Shown one piece after another: positions 23,591 to 34,700 of a stretch of DNA of 64,000 nucleotides; position 1 is the stretch's first letter; each line of letters opens with the position of its first letter. Made by a program: the position numbers and the translations under genes. The DNA is from Dryococelus australis (taxonomy: Eukaryota; Arthropoda; Insecta; Phasmatodea; Phasmatidae): the NCBI GenBank assembly GCA_029891345.1, contig CM056997.1, positions 221,402,172 through 221,466,171 of the forward strand, in the 5' to 3' direction. The notes below the pieces were generated by a model, which saw only the letters and a program-made list of their open reading frames with translations, was not told the origin of the DNA and did not search any database.

Positions 23591-24372
23591 ATAGTATATT
23601 CGCAGTTTCCTTACACGTTTTAGATAAAACCTTTGAAAAATCCCCCCCCCCCCCATGTATGAGGTTCTTGGTTGTTTCCTAAATATGCCTGCACGTATCA
23701 CAAGCGTTTTATACTTGTCTCCACATTAAACTTTTTTTATAAAACGGAACTTTCACTTTTTTATATATAGATTATATTATTTCACTTATTATTAATGTGA
23801 ATAATTACAGGGAGGTAATAGATGTGTGGGTAATGCCTTGCAGCTCTTATGAAAATTACAGGGAGGTAATAGATGTGTGGGTAATGCCTTGCAGCTCTTA
23901 TGAAAATTACAGGGAGGTAATAGATGTGTGGGTAATGCCTTGCAGCTCTTATGAAAATTACAGGGAGGTAATAGATGTGTGGGTAATGCCTTGCAGCTCT
24001 TATGAAAATTACAGGGAGGTAATAGATGTGTGGGTAATGCCTTGCAGCTCTTATGAAAATTACAGGGAGGTAATAGATGTGTGGGTAATGCCTTGCAGCT
24101 CTTATGAAAATTACAGGGAGGTAATAGATGTGTGGGTAATGCCTTGCAGCTCTTATGAAAATTACAGGGAGGTAATAGATGTGTGGGTAATGCCTTGCAG
24201 CTCTTATGAAAATTATCGTAACAGTTAGTGCGCACTAATGCGGTGTGCTGTCCGTTTGGTACAATTCTCTAAGACTCGGTTAAACTTTGTTTGCGTGAGG
24301 CGGAGGAATATGCTGCAAGTATTACTTTAGCAGAGCTTCAGAAATGTTGGATGTAACCATAAATGGAATATA
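23591..24372 (+). mobile_element. MITE family A, copy c, with internal 51-bp array
   Basis: Starts ATAGTATATTCGCAG, then AAAACCTTTGAAAAATC, CACAAGCGTTTTATACTTG, the array (below), AGACTCGGTTAAACTTTG, GTGAGGCGGAGGAATA and ends GTAACCATAAATGGAATATA. Apart from the array it is a complete family member. Confidence 0.9.
23801..24213 (+). repeat. Minisatellite, 51 bp x 8, identical units
   Basis: ATTACAGGGAGGTAATAGAT recurs every 51 bp from 23804, with no differences seen between units. Because 51 is divisible by three, both strands stay open (about 143-147 codons of a 17-residue repeat); this is not taken as a gene. The unit corresponds to the MITE A segment that reads ACAGAGAGAAATAGGTGG ... TTCTTATG in copy j. 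Confidence 0.97.
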
Positions 24373-24686
24373 TCAGTCAATGTGTATAGCCCTTGAGGCT
24401 GAGTTCCTTTTTTTTTTTTAAATATACTTAATATGAGGTAGACCACTTATTCGTCTTCTGTACATGTACCCAACACTGACCTACCCCAATCCTACAAAAC
24501 TCCTACACAACTTTCAAAGTCACATGGTAAACAATGTACGCGTTTGTTTATATATTAATTTTTAAATATCAAGCACTGTTATATTAATAAAATAGTTTTA
24601 CCAGATTGAAGATAATGAAACTGCATTAAAAACTGGTTAGAGGAAGTATATATTAATCTCAAAGAAATTGTTTACAAATCAGTTTT
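24373..24686. other. Unannotated AT-rich DNA
   Basis: No recognised feature. Confidence 0.4.
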
Positions 24687-24986
24687 CTAACCTAAAAACC
24701 AGACCACGCCATTTTTGGTGGACTTGTAGGCAGAGAAGCAGTTCAATGTTGAAACACGGAAATCGGTTGTGCGCAGCCAGCGAGACCAGTCTACCGATCC
24801 ATCTTTAGTCAATGTGTTTTTACTATCAACAGATGAGACTGTTCCTTTATACATGTATACTGGTGCTGCTGCTGAATCACCTACAAGAGTTGTTTTTGCG
24901 TCTGGGTTGGAGGCTACACTTTCCGCTGAGACCACAGATGTGCGGAACTTATAGCGCAGTCTCGGTAGTAGCAGACGATCAATCAT
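24687..24986 (-). CDS. Unrecognised ORF, possible small protein or exon
   Basis: On the minus strand an ATG near 24985 in a strong context (GCCGCCATG) opens a frame of about 99 codons, ending in a stop at 24687; an upstream in-frame ATG would add five codons. The product would start MIDRLLLPRLRYKFRTS and end NGVVWFLG, with an Arg-rich amphipathic start like a mitochondrial targeting sequence and no clear membrane segment. I do not recognise the family. The region is not repetitive and its composition is balanced. Against it, the same bases on the plus strand read ATGGCGGCG followed by GTAAGC, a splice-donor-like sequence. It could be a small gene, a retrocopy or chance. Confidence 0.3.
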   Translation of the reverse strand: MIDRLLLPRLRYKFRTSVVSAESVASNPDAKTTLVGDSAAAPVYMYKGTVSSVDSKNTLTKDGSVDWSRWLRTTDFRVSTLNCFSAYKSTKNGVVWFLG

Positions 24987-25719
24987 GGCGGCGGTAAGCA
25001 ATAATTATAACCAAGAAACTGTAGTGTTGCTGTTATCTGCCGAGGATGCGAAGAGGGCAAGGACGAATCTTCACCTCAATCAAACGCATGTTGTATAATT
25101 TCTACAAATTAATCCCCTTATCATTGAGAAACACATTGAGTGGTAATGAGATGACAAGAAACTCGTCGAGCCATTATTTCGACTGCCGACACTGAGTACA
25201 AGTATGCTCGCTGGGCGGACAGAAAGGATCCTAGTCCCCCACTGCCACTAAAAACGATCAAGGAAAACCGCCACTGGATGGCTCATTTCGTATCCTCAGT
25301 CATATTAAGTGTTTACCTGACTTATTATAGGCCTATTTAAGTGTAGAAATATAGTCGCTGGTGAACCTACTTAAATTGCCAATTAGTGGGGATTTCTGCA
25401 ATGTGGCGATAGCAAAGCTTGTATTATATTGAGATTTAAATAGTTTCATTCACTTATGGCTGAAAATGAATACATTTCTGTCATGAGAATGAGTTAACGT
25501 AACTGAAATCCTACATTAGAACAATTTTTTATGTTTAAGACAGTTGCATTTCTCGAACGTAATGTGTAATTCCTATACAGCGTTCTACGTTGTAGAACTA
25601 GATAGCGCCTGACATAATACATTTTATTCACTAATATAGGTTTTAGTTAGACCTCTCCATTTTACTTTGTACGAGAAGAAGCAAATGTTCGAATTAACCA
25701 TCTAAGGGCCTTTACCTGA
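24987..25719. other. Unannotated DNA
   Basis: No recognised repeat. 25010-25300 has several short frames without stable similarity. It ends at the Polinton target duplication. Confidence 0.4.
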
Positions 25720-25725
25720 CTCCGT
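25720..25725. repeat. Polinton target-site duplication, left (CTCCGT)
   Basis: CTCCGT directly precedes the left TIR and is repeated at 31163-31168 directly after the right TIR. A 6-bp duplication is the hallmark of Polinton/Maverick integration. Confidence 0.85.
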
Positions 25726-26745
25726 AGTAGGGGCGGGGGCATTCTATTTCACGTTTGATTAATCGGATGATCGATTTGATATCTAATCGATTGACCCAAT
25801 TATTACAGAAATTAATCCGTGATAAATCCGATCAAAATTTGGATTATCGTTAATCCGATAAAATCACATGGATTATTGATTAGTTGATTTAAAAATGTTT
25901 AATGATTAAAATATCATTGTGTGTGATTGTATATATTTGGTATGTGTGATAAGGGTCCTTTATTAATTTTTGTTGAAGAGCGGCAACATCCATGTTCTCC
26001 CTTTAACGCCTAAAATTGAACTCAGGTATGATGTGATGGGGAAGGGGTATGTATTGAGTAATATAGAGGTTCATTCCCATTTACCATCTGGCAGGTGACT
26101 GAGGGAGGGGAGAGAGCACCAAGACACGTGCAGTGTGGCCATCGTCTGAATGTCAACTGAGGTTATGGTGGAAATAACGAGTATTTTACTGAAAATAAAT
26201 TATACCCAAATAATACGCTGAAATCCACAATGACAGTATACTAACCAGTCCTGTATACTAGGAATATAATTTATGACATACCACAGAGACTCGCATGAAA
26301 CATATTCCCTCCTCGACAAGTAAAACATATTGAATAACGAAACATTACATTTTATAGAACGCATCACAAATAAATGACTTCCACCGATTGCGACACAAAC
26401 AATTTGTAATGACACGAATATTAAAAAAATATGAAGAACTTCCAAATACTATTTCCCTACCAATATAATTTACAAAAGACACCAGAATATATTATACGAA
26501 AGACTCATCGAATCAAATACTAAGAAATCGCAAAGAGAGGACATATAATTACAAACTAATCACATCAAACAGATCGTATTTACACGTGAAAATTCAATGA
26601 CCGGACCAGCAATCCTGGTGTTATAACGAAAGCAACGAGTTAATAGAATTATACCTACAATGAAGCCAAAAAGCTATCGTACTTCCGTACCACTATAATT
26701 GACGACAGAATAAATTACACGAATAAACTGTTAATCAAACGACTT
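25726..26745 (+). repeat. Polinton left terminal inverted repeat
   Basis: Matches the reverse complement of 30120-31162 in order: TTCTATTTCAC, TTGATTAATCG, AAGGGTCCTTTATTAATTTT, TTACCATCTGGCAGGTGACT, AATTTATGACA near 26270, AGCAATCCTGGTGTTATAAC near 26610, CAATGAAGCCAAAAAG near 26660. Similarity weakens inward and fades around 26745. Confidence 0.85.
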
Positions 26746-27534
26746 GAATTAAACCATACTAGCCCTAAACACAAGAACGACATATCCCACAACAAAGTAA
26801 TTAACAAAGGTGAGTTATGAAAATTATTTATCCCTACTTACAAATTTAAAACACTGGTTTATATTTCCAATGAAAACTAATCACAATAGTATACTAGACA
26901 CACACGAACCTCTCCCTCATCAGCAACCAGGTCTACAACATAATGTTTCAACTATGTGCATAGAAATTAAATAAAGATTTACCATGCAAACAAATGAATT
27001 CACTGAATAGCACACAAAACGAAAAACTTGCCCCATTCCCAAGCTTTAAATTAATTCACTTGTATCCACAAATGCAGTTTACTGCGCCATGTATTTTCTC
27101 CTAGTGAGAGAAACATATTTAAAATAAATGATTTTTAACACAATTTCTGCCGAACCCTACCAAGTCACGCAACGGCACCTCTGTATAATAATTCAATCAT
27201 AGATAAGCTGCAGAAACATAGTTCAAATGCAAGTTTCCTGATAATCCACATTTTATAAAAAAAACATTATTATTATTATATTGACACACATAAAAATTTA
27301 TTAAACTATCGCTTTTAATGTTATGAAGGAAAGTTTATGAAAGGACTACTATGATCGATCTCCATCTCCGGAGCCCTGACCTCTATTCCAGCCAAGCCTT
27401 GTCGAGAAACTAACATGACCTCGCTGGGCTGAGAGCAAGCATACCTCTAGGCATTACCTCTCCCTCTGCCCTTCCCTCCCCAACCCACTCCTTTGTCCCT
27501 CTTTTATTCAGCCCTGTAGCAGGGGACTAGGAGC
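26746..27534. other. Polinton interior without recognisable genes
   Basis: AT-rich up to about 27300, then a GC-richer stretch (27340-27530) with CCCTCCCCAACCC that has no counterpart in the polymerase and may be an insertion. No integrase, ATPase or capsid gene recognised. Confidence 0.45.
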
Positions 27535-29335
27535 GATGATTTTATTGATTCATTCCAGTTTATGAGCACCTCTCCAGAAACTTTGGCAGGTTATTTACAA
27601 CCTGCACAATTGAGTATCACCTGCTCAAGGTTTCTAGATAACACACAATTTGAATTGGCAAAATGGAAGGGAGTTTTTCGTTATGACTTTAAGTAACCAG
27701 CCAGTTCGATGTTCACATCACTCTTACTAAATGATGCATTTCATGATGTGATAAAATGTGAAAGCATTAGCGATGAGGATTATACTCATGTTCAAGCCAC
27801 ATGGGATACGTTCAACTGTGTAAACTTGTTGCAGTACACCATTCATTATTTACATTTGGACACTTGTTTGCTGGCAGCCAATTTTGAGAATTTCAGGACT
27901 GTATATTTGTCTTATTACTGTCTTGATCCTACCATTTACATAACAGCTGAGTCTCTTTCATGGGGCACTTTATTGCCAATGACACATGCGTGGCTAGAGT
28001 TGTTGACTGACCCAGACATGTATCTTTTTGTAGAACTTCGTGTTAGGGGCAGTATCACCCAAGGTTTCCAGAAGTAATGTGGAAGCCAATAATATTTACA
28101 TGGGTGAAGATTACAACCCCAGTGTGGCATTGAAATATATATGTTATTTCGGCATAAACAGGCTGTACTGTCACACGTTGCGATACAACGTTCCCATTGG
28201 CAATTTTGAGTGGGTTGAGTGACATGTTTTCATTGTGGGAATTCCCGAACACAGTGAATAATGGTGACACTTGCTTTTCGCGGAAGTGAATTTGTATTTT
28301 CCAGATGAATGCCATGATGCTTTAGCAGATTTGCCTTTGGCACCAGTAACTGGCATACCTCCGAACGGCTAGCATTAAAATCTTATTTTGACACTAATAC
28401 TGCGGAGGAAATATGTTATACATGCTGAAACACTGAGCACTGTTTCAGGTATGGGGCCAAACTTGACACTGTGCATCGTGTTCTGTGCTTTGAGTAGGTT
28501 GCATGGATGGCACCATACATCGAATTTAACATTGACATGCATGCTCAGGCTGTGAACGAATTTGAGAAATTGCTTTTAAACTCATGAATAATTCCATATA
28601 TAGACAAACTCTGCAGAATGTCCCGAGGAAAGGGACATAAGAGTCGTTTCCAGGTATGACATAATATACAGGGCTGTGGAGATGATAGGTTGTCCTGCAT
28701 TCTACATGCGGCAAATCATCGATGAAGATCTAGTCCTAGCTCTGTTACATTTAAGAACCTTTTGTACACTAGTGATGTTATTCTTGACCTTTCCAAATTA
28801 ACACTTTCTGAATTCCATTATAAGTATATGCATACCAAATTTCCTCGGTCAGCCTTGTTTGTGATACCGATAATTTGATCTTTTTCTGTAGCTTGTGATG
28901 ACATATATAAATTAATTGCCCAAATTTAAAAGTGCTGTTTGATATATCTAACTATGTGCTCTATAACCTGTAAGAAGTCTCATGAGAGAACAAAGGCTGT
29001 ATGGGGTTTATGAAAGATGAATGCGCTGACCACATAGTCAGACATTTTATACACGTTATGCACCGAGCTATACACATACATTGTTGCAAATGAGCAGTGT
29101 ATATGTAAGGCAAAGGGTGTAAAACCTAATGTCTTGCAGAAACACAGATACAAGGATTATTAAGATTTGTCTCGAAAGTTGCACCACAGTTTTGAGGACC
29201 CAATATCACTTTCGTTCATATGGCCACGAAGTCTACATGGAATGCATGATCGAAGTTGTGTTGTCGGGTTTGGATGATAAGCACTACATTGAAGTGGATG
29301 GAGTATCGATCTTACCTGGGGACACTACAAAATCT
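27535..29335 (+). pseudogene. Broken Polinton-type family B DNA polymerase
   Basis: Pieces of a protein-primed-type DNA polymerase B lie in the right order over 1.8 kb. First comes a FIDSFQFMS segment at 27541, then, after an in-frame stop, an ISDEDY...WDTF segment and LHLDTCLLA, matching the third exonuclease motif. A LELLTDPDMYLF block follows. After a frameshift near 28080 come EANNIYMGEDYNP and, in place of the polymerase A motif, a degraded stretch ending IGNFEWVE. Then FPDECHDALADLPLAP (28290-28340), YIEFN and NEFEKLLLNS, the B-motif region MNNSIYRQTLQN near 28580, VILDLSKLTLSEFHYKYM near 28770, the catalytic C motif as DTDNL near 28865, KAKGVKPNV near 29110 and a C-terminal DDKHY near 29275. 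Several stops and frameshifts break it. The exonuclease N-terminus and the terminal-protein region are missing, so it cannot make a working enzyme. Confidence 0.85.
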
Positions 29336-30119
29336 CTTCGTAATTTTTTCTGCAACACTGGATTCAGTATCACATTAAATACAGCCTTGCCAGCTACACC
29401 ACAGCTGTCAGCACCACATCCAACACCACTAACGATGACCATTTGCCAGCACCCTACCCAGCAACATAACCTGCTCCAAAGGTTGTACCACAAGCAGCAC
29501 CGCATTTAGCACCACAGCTCTCTGCAACATCTACAGCAGCTGCTGCACAAACATCGATGCCCGCCTCTCCACTCGAGATAACATTCGTACCTGGAGAAAG
29601 CTACTGCTTGCCTAACTACAGGCAATGTTAACAGCTACCTGTTAATAACTATCTCTCTTCAGAAATCCTTCGAACATGTCTACGATCCAACACCCCTGTG
29701 GTTTTTTCGTCACTATTCAAGAAAGAAATTCTCTACATTATCCCATGTTGTTCTCTTCACAGCTTGGGATCGTATAACATCATTTGAGATTTTTAATCAA
29801 TGGAAATACAGTACTACATATCATTGGCATGGGATTGGTAATTTTTTATCCTGATGTGATGTATGAACGACCCATAAGTGCGAAATTACGGAAACCCCAC
29901 CAGTGCGACGTAAATTGTATGTACAGTTATTTGTAATATAGATAGAGAAGTCCACAAAACTGCTCAAAATTATTGGTTTTGTTGTACATGATTTTTTCTG
30001 AAGTGGATGATTGTATAGTATGTAAAGAAGAATGTTTTTGAATGACGTGTAAGAATGTTGTAAATTGATTGTATGAAGTGTTTGTAAATAATTATTCACA
30101 TTTTTAATGATCTTCCTGT
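29336..30119. other. Polinton interior downstream of the polymerase
   Basis: 29380-29600 is rich in CCA/GCA codons and could be a Pro/Ala/Thr-rich remnant (PAT-rich segment around LSAPHPTP). The rest is AT-rich with no recognised gene. Confidence 0.4.
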
Positions 30120-31162
30120 TTTGTTAAGTATGACAAATTGTGTAGGTTAGTCTGTCATCAATTATAGTTGTATGGAAGTACAATAACTTTTTGGCTTCGT
30201 TGTAGGTATAATTCGTTTAACTCGTTACTTTTTTTATAACACCAGGATTGCTGGGCTGGTCACTGACTTTTCACATGGAAATAGGCTCTGTTGGCTGTAA
30301 TTCATTTGTAATGATATAACTTCTATTTGATTTGATGAGTCATTCGTGTAATTTATTCTGGTGTTTGTCGTAAAATATATTGGCAGTAATACAGTTTTTG
30401 GGAGTGCTTCATATTTTTTTAATGCTCATATCATTACAACTTGTTTGCATTGCAATTGGGGTAAGTCATTAATTTGTGACGTGTTCTATAAAACATATTG
30501 TTTCGTTATTGAATATGTTATGTATGTCGAGTAGAGAATATGCTGCATACGAGTCTCTGTTGTTTGTCATAAATTATATTACTAGTATAAAGGGACGGGT
30601 TAGTAAACTGAAGTTGTGGATTTCAGCATATTATTCGCGTATTATTCATTTTCAATATAATACTTGTAATTTCTGCCATAACCTTAGTCGAAATTCCGAC
30701 ATCGGCTATGCTAGACTTGTATTGGTGCTCTCTCCCCCTCCCTCAGTCACCTGCCAGATGGTAAATGGGAAGGAACTCCTGTGCCCCCTCCTCAATGCCA
30801 TTGTTAACTATTACACAATACATTCCCCTTCCCTAACACATCACACATCAGTACAACTCTAGACGTCCAAGGGAGAACATCGATGCTGCTGCTCTCCAAC
30901 AAAAATTAATAAAGGACCCTTATCTCACATGCTAAATATATACAATCATACACAAACGAATTTTCATAATTTAAAAAATGTATTTTTTATCAATCAATCA
31001 ATCAATCATTAAATTAATTTTATCGGATTAAGATTAGCGGATTGAATGTAGTCAGATTATTTTGATTGTATTAATAGCTTTATTAATTTGCCAATCCATT
31101 TGGTATCGAATCGATAATACGATTAATCAAAAGTGAAATAGAACGACCCCGCCCCTACTACT
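30120..31162 (-). repeat. Polinton right terminal inverted repeat
   Basis: Inverted counterpart of the left TIR. The outer end reads CCCCGCCCCTACTACT. It has small indels and a TCAATCAATCAATCAAT expansion near 30990 that the left arm lacks, so the arms have been diverging independently for some time. Confidence 0.85.
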
Positions 31163-31168
31163 CTCCGT
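31163..31168. repeat. Polinton target-site duplication, right (CTCCGT)
   Basis: Perfect match to 25720-25725. Confidence 0.85.
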
Positions 31169-32360
31169 GTCCTTGAAAAGCGCACTCCCGATATGACGTC
31201 ACATATTCGCTGTTCGAATTCGTAGTAAGGGCACAGACACGCCCTAGAATGACCCCTTCAGCTGCGGCACGAGTCGCTTGCCCTTCTCGAGTCCTAGAAC
31301 CTTTCACCGTTGTCAATTGTTTAAATTATTTTTTCTGTCTTGAGTTGACAACTGTGCACGGCCGCGGAAAACACTTCCTAACTCCACAAAGGCAAATTAA
31401 AGTAGCATAGAGTCAAGTTCTATGGAATAAATTTCGAAGTGGAAACAAACACAGGTGTTCGATTTCACAAACGTGTATTTATCACGAAGGGAATAAAGTT
31501 TCGTGACACGGGAAGGGATCAAGGGGTAGTAATCAAGGATACATTGCACTGAATTCGAACACAGACATAGTTTCAGCCGTTTCCTACTGGCAGAGATCAA
31601 CTGACGTCGTTAAGTTCGGGCGAGCTCACGTATTTTCGCGTATTTAGTAACACGCATCCTAGCTAAACCTAATGAAGCCGCACAAGGCTTAAACTAAAAT
31701 GGACTGAGGCCGTACTCCAGTTCATTTCGAGTTTCGTTTTTCGTAATTTGTATTTGGCATTTTCTAAGGTTTAGCCGGAACAACACGACATGCAGATGTC
31801 TAGAATGCCATGCAACTATTATTTCCGTGTTATCATTATCCCAACATTAAAAGTCCACGAAATTTCAAAATAAATTGAAATTATTCCCGATAGGTGTTAG
31901 TGGGTGGTTTAAAATTTAAAATAAAAAATAAATACTACGTGAATTTGTTATTTAAGAAAATTTTTGTCATGACAAAATATCTGTTTCATAAATACTTCAG
32001 TAACCTGCTTTGTGAAATATTTATTGTGAATACAATACACATTTGTTTATTGTAATAAACTCGGCCATAAATGCATTTAAAAGTTTCAAGCAGGTAAAAA
32101 AAAAAGCGGAAATTTGGTAATTTGTAATTAGTAATTTTTTAGCTTCGCAGTTGACGAAATGCATTACAAAAATACGTCATAAAATGCGTGTATACAACCA
32201 TTTTGTTAGACTGAGATTGGAAATTTGACGAGTTAATTTGAGCACAAGCTAAGACTTCAAACACATCCACATTTTATTTTATTTTTAATTGGATCGCCGT
32301 TCGATAGCCACGCCCTGGAAGTATTTGAGCAAATAATTAATCAGCAAGAATAACACGACC
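31169..32360. other. Unannotated DNA
   Basis: 31169-31320 is moderately GC-rich, the rest AT-rich. No gene or repeat recognised. Confidence 0.4.
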
Positions 32361-32716
32361 GAATTCCGTCCTACCTGGTCTAGGGTAAAACTGGAGCAAC
32401 AGCCAATGAACATCTCCAATACACAAAGGATTGTGGAATCTAGCTTTTTTTTCCGGGTGTGTAGTATTTTGTAAACAAATAGTGCCAGGTTGAAGACGGC
32501 CTGGGCATACGAGCCACCGATATTTGTTATGGACGAACGAATTCCGTCCTACCTGGTCTAGGGTGAAACTGGAGCCACAGCCAATGAACATCTCCAATAC
32601 ACAAAGGATTGTGGAATCTAGCTTTTTTTTCCGGGTGTGTAATATTTTGTAAACAAATAGTGCCAGGTTGAAGACGGCCTGGGCATACGAGCCACCGATA
32701 TTTGTTATGGACGAAC
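32361..32716. repeat. 178-bp tandem duplication of a family B terminal repeat
   Basis: GAATTCCGTCCTACCTGGTC starts at 32361 and 32539; the copies differ at only a few positions. The unit begins with family B TIR sequence: CCTGGTCTAGGGTAAAACTGG, GCAACAGCCAATGAACAT and GGATTGTGGAATCTAGC match 51.85-51.95 kb. The rest (TAGTGCCAGGTTGAAGACGG) is flanking DNA copied along with it. The long minus-strand ORF across it is a by-product of the duplication. Confidence 0.85.
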
Positions 32717-33245
32717 GCTGTCGCGGTCCTCCTCGTGCCGGAGCCTGTACTATAGTAGTAGCAGCAGCACAATGTGTAGAAGCTGGCGTAGGTTCGCGGA
32801 GTCCAGTGTCACATCCGTGTGAAAGGGGAGTGAGTGGAGACCGTCTAGCCGTCGGTTCCACACTTGTTCTGTCTGGTTGCTAGCTGTGATAGCTGGCTCC
32901 TTCATCACGACCTATCATACTGACGCTTCACACTGTTCGAAAACTGCACTTCGCAACACGTTCTACCTGTTCGCTGTATTCCTCAACAAGTCACTGGGAT
33001 ATAACTATAATATACTTAAGAGGCTGTATCACCCCTTATACACAACTTATTCCTTTTAATGTCATAACAGAAGAGTCAGGGATATTACTGAAGATGTTTC
33101 ACTATGGAATCATTATATTACATAGTTCTGCGCAAATTGTTGTACCTGATTGTTAATAGGTGTTCCCTGGTTGTCATTTAGAAGGCGAGAATGAATTACT
33201 ATATCTAATTCTGGATTAAGTTAACTGTTCATACCCATGTAGCAA
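32717..33245. other. Unannotated DNA
   Basis: No recognised feature. Confidence 0.4.
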
Positions 33246-33570
33246 GTCACATTCGGCAGACTGAGGATTTACTGATGGTATTGCTGGATGACTGCTGGCT
33301 CTGAATACTTGTGTATTTACACTAATGGTCCTGCTATGGTTAACTGCTGGCACTAAGACACTTGGCATGCCATTTATAGCCCACTGATGGAATGTTTATG
33401 GAAATGAAACTAATGGTTGAGAGTACGTGACCTATTAATGGTCTATAAATGGCTTGCCAACTGTATTCCAGCAATGACAGCACATTACCTATACTTATTG
33501 CTGGTAAAAGTATGGGTAGCCATCATAAACCATTTGATGGCTGTGAAGTGGGGAATTTTTAAGGCTACCA
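33246..33570. repeat. Motif cluster: ATGGC/GCCAT-rich segment
   Basis: Repeated short motifs in both orientations (GGCATGCCATTTATAGCCCA, CTATAAATGGCTTGCC, GGTAGCCATCATAAACCATT, TGATGGCTGTGAA). The last part matches 34.43 kb (GGCCATCTGATGGCTGTGAA). Possibly subterminal repeats of an element reaching 34.7 kb. Confidence 0.5.
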
Positions 33571-34003
33571 CTCTTTGCAGATAGCTTCTTCAAACTGCAC
33601 ACAGTATATGTATATATATGTGTGTGTTTTAATATAATTATAGATCATATGATACAATGAGTAGATTGTTTATAATTATATAGTGATGGAAATATTTGTG
33701 GCAAAATGTTGCAAATACAATATTAGGTGGACTTCGTGACTGGTATTGAATAATTTGACATAACCCTACGTAATATTTTACGTAATTAAAATGAAAAGTA
33801 AAAAAAAAAAAATATATATACGCATTTAGAAAATTAACATTGAAGGGCTTTTGTTGTTTCACATCACTAAAATATTCATAACTGGTGACTGCATTTAAAA
33901 ACAGTTGAATAACATTCAGGTGACACAGATACTGCGAAAGATTACATTAAAGGCAAATTTTTGGGTTAATATCGCGATTCATGTAGGAAGATTTCTCTCA
34001 ACG

Positions 34004-34006
<3 letters not shown>
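33571..34006. other. Unannotated AT-rich DNA
   Basis: Contains a short TATATG/TGTG tract at 33607-33628. No gene. Confidence 0.4.

Positions 34007-34067
<61 letters not shown>
34007..34067. repeat. (TA)n microsatellite
   Basis: About 30 TA units. Confidence 0.95.
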
Positions 34068-34069
<2 letters not shown>

Positions 34070-34419
34070 TTTGTCTGCATCTTTTTAAAAACTTATTTGT
34101 TCGCATGGTAAATTTTAGGGCTATGGGATAACTGGTGTAATTTATATTATATTAGTGATTGTTAGTAATTCAAGTCTGAATATATTCTAAATTAATTCAT
34201 CTAAACACAAGAATACACTGTGAAATAATGTTTAGTATGCTGGACTGTCAATGAAAGGGGTGTAGGTTCGCGCCCGCTTTACTCCACCGGTAAGCATAAG
34301 CTTCTTCAAGTCGTATAGTATGTGTTTACTGGTGAAATAAAGGAAATTAAAAACAACGAGAATTTGATATGGTGGTAAAAAGTAATTATTTTTAACAAGT
34401 AGTGTTACAGAAATGGCGA

Positions 34420-34700
34420 AAGCATGGTTACCCATATCAGTAGGCCATCTGATGGCTGTGAAACGGTACATCGATGGCCCATAGCTGTTGTAAATATATG
34501 GGCCATGCTTGGGCCATTTGTGTTCACCACACGTGGGCCAGATATGAGCAGAGTATGGCTAGTTAGTGGTGCCACTTCAGGACCAGCAATGGTGCAGTGT
34601 GCATGCCAGCGGTTAGCCAACTATTTTCTGGCTTGGCATCCAACTATAAACTATCAATGGGCCATATGTGGTTCGATAGGTGGGTATGTTATGTCTGTAA
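34420..34700. repeat. Cluster of TGGGCCAT-type motifs
   Basis: TGGCCCATAG, ATGGGCCATGCTTGGGCCAT, GTGGGCCAGATATG, AATGGGCCATATGTGG and related half-sites recur in both orientations within 280 bp, a density far above chance. It looks like a subterminal motif region of a DNA transposon related to 33.25-33.57 kb. ORFs across it are by-products. Confidence 0.55.

Larger units (their letters stand above)
25726..31162 (+). mobile_element. Polinton/Maverick derivative, 5.4 kb
   Basis: About 1-kb inverted terminal repeats that begin with AG (AGTAGGGGCGGGG), a perfect 6-bp target duplication (CTCCGT), and an internal broken protein-primed-type family B DNA polymerase. Intact Polintons are usually 15-20 kb and encode integrase, ATPase, protease and capsid proteins; none of these is recognisable here, so this is an internally deleted, defective copy. 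The right end has one extra AGT triplet compared with the left. Confidence 0.88.

Noticed and set aside
23792..24235. Two long antisense ORFs (143 and 147 codons) of perfect 17-residue repeats
   Set aside because: They follow automatically from a 51-bp tandem repeat inside a MITE; no start context or domain.
25010..25300. Possible decayed PIF/Harbinger-type transposase start
   Set aside because: Only a vague resemblance in mixed frames; no motif or termini to support it.
29380..29600. Polinton capsid or fibre-like gene remnant
   Set aside because: Pro/Ala-rich composition alone is not diagnostic; no conserved motif seen.
32337..32861. 174-codon minus-strand ORF
   Set aside because: Contains a 178-bp tandem duplication of family B TIR sequence; repeated segments explain its length.
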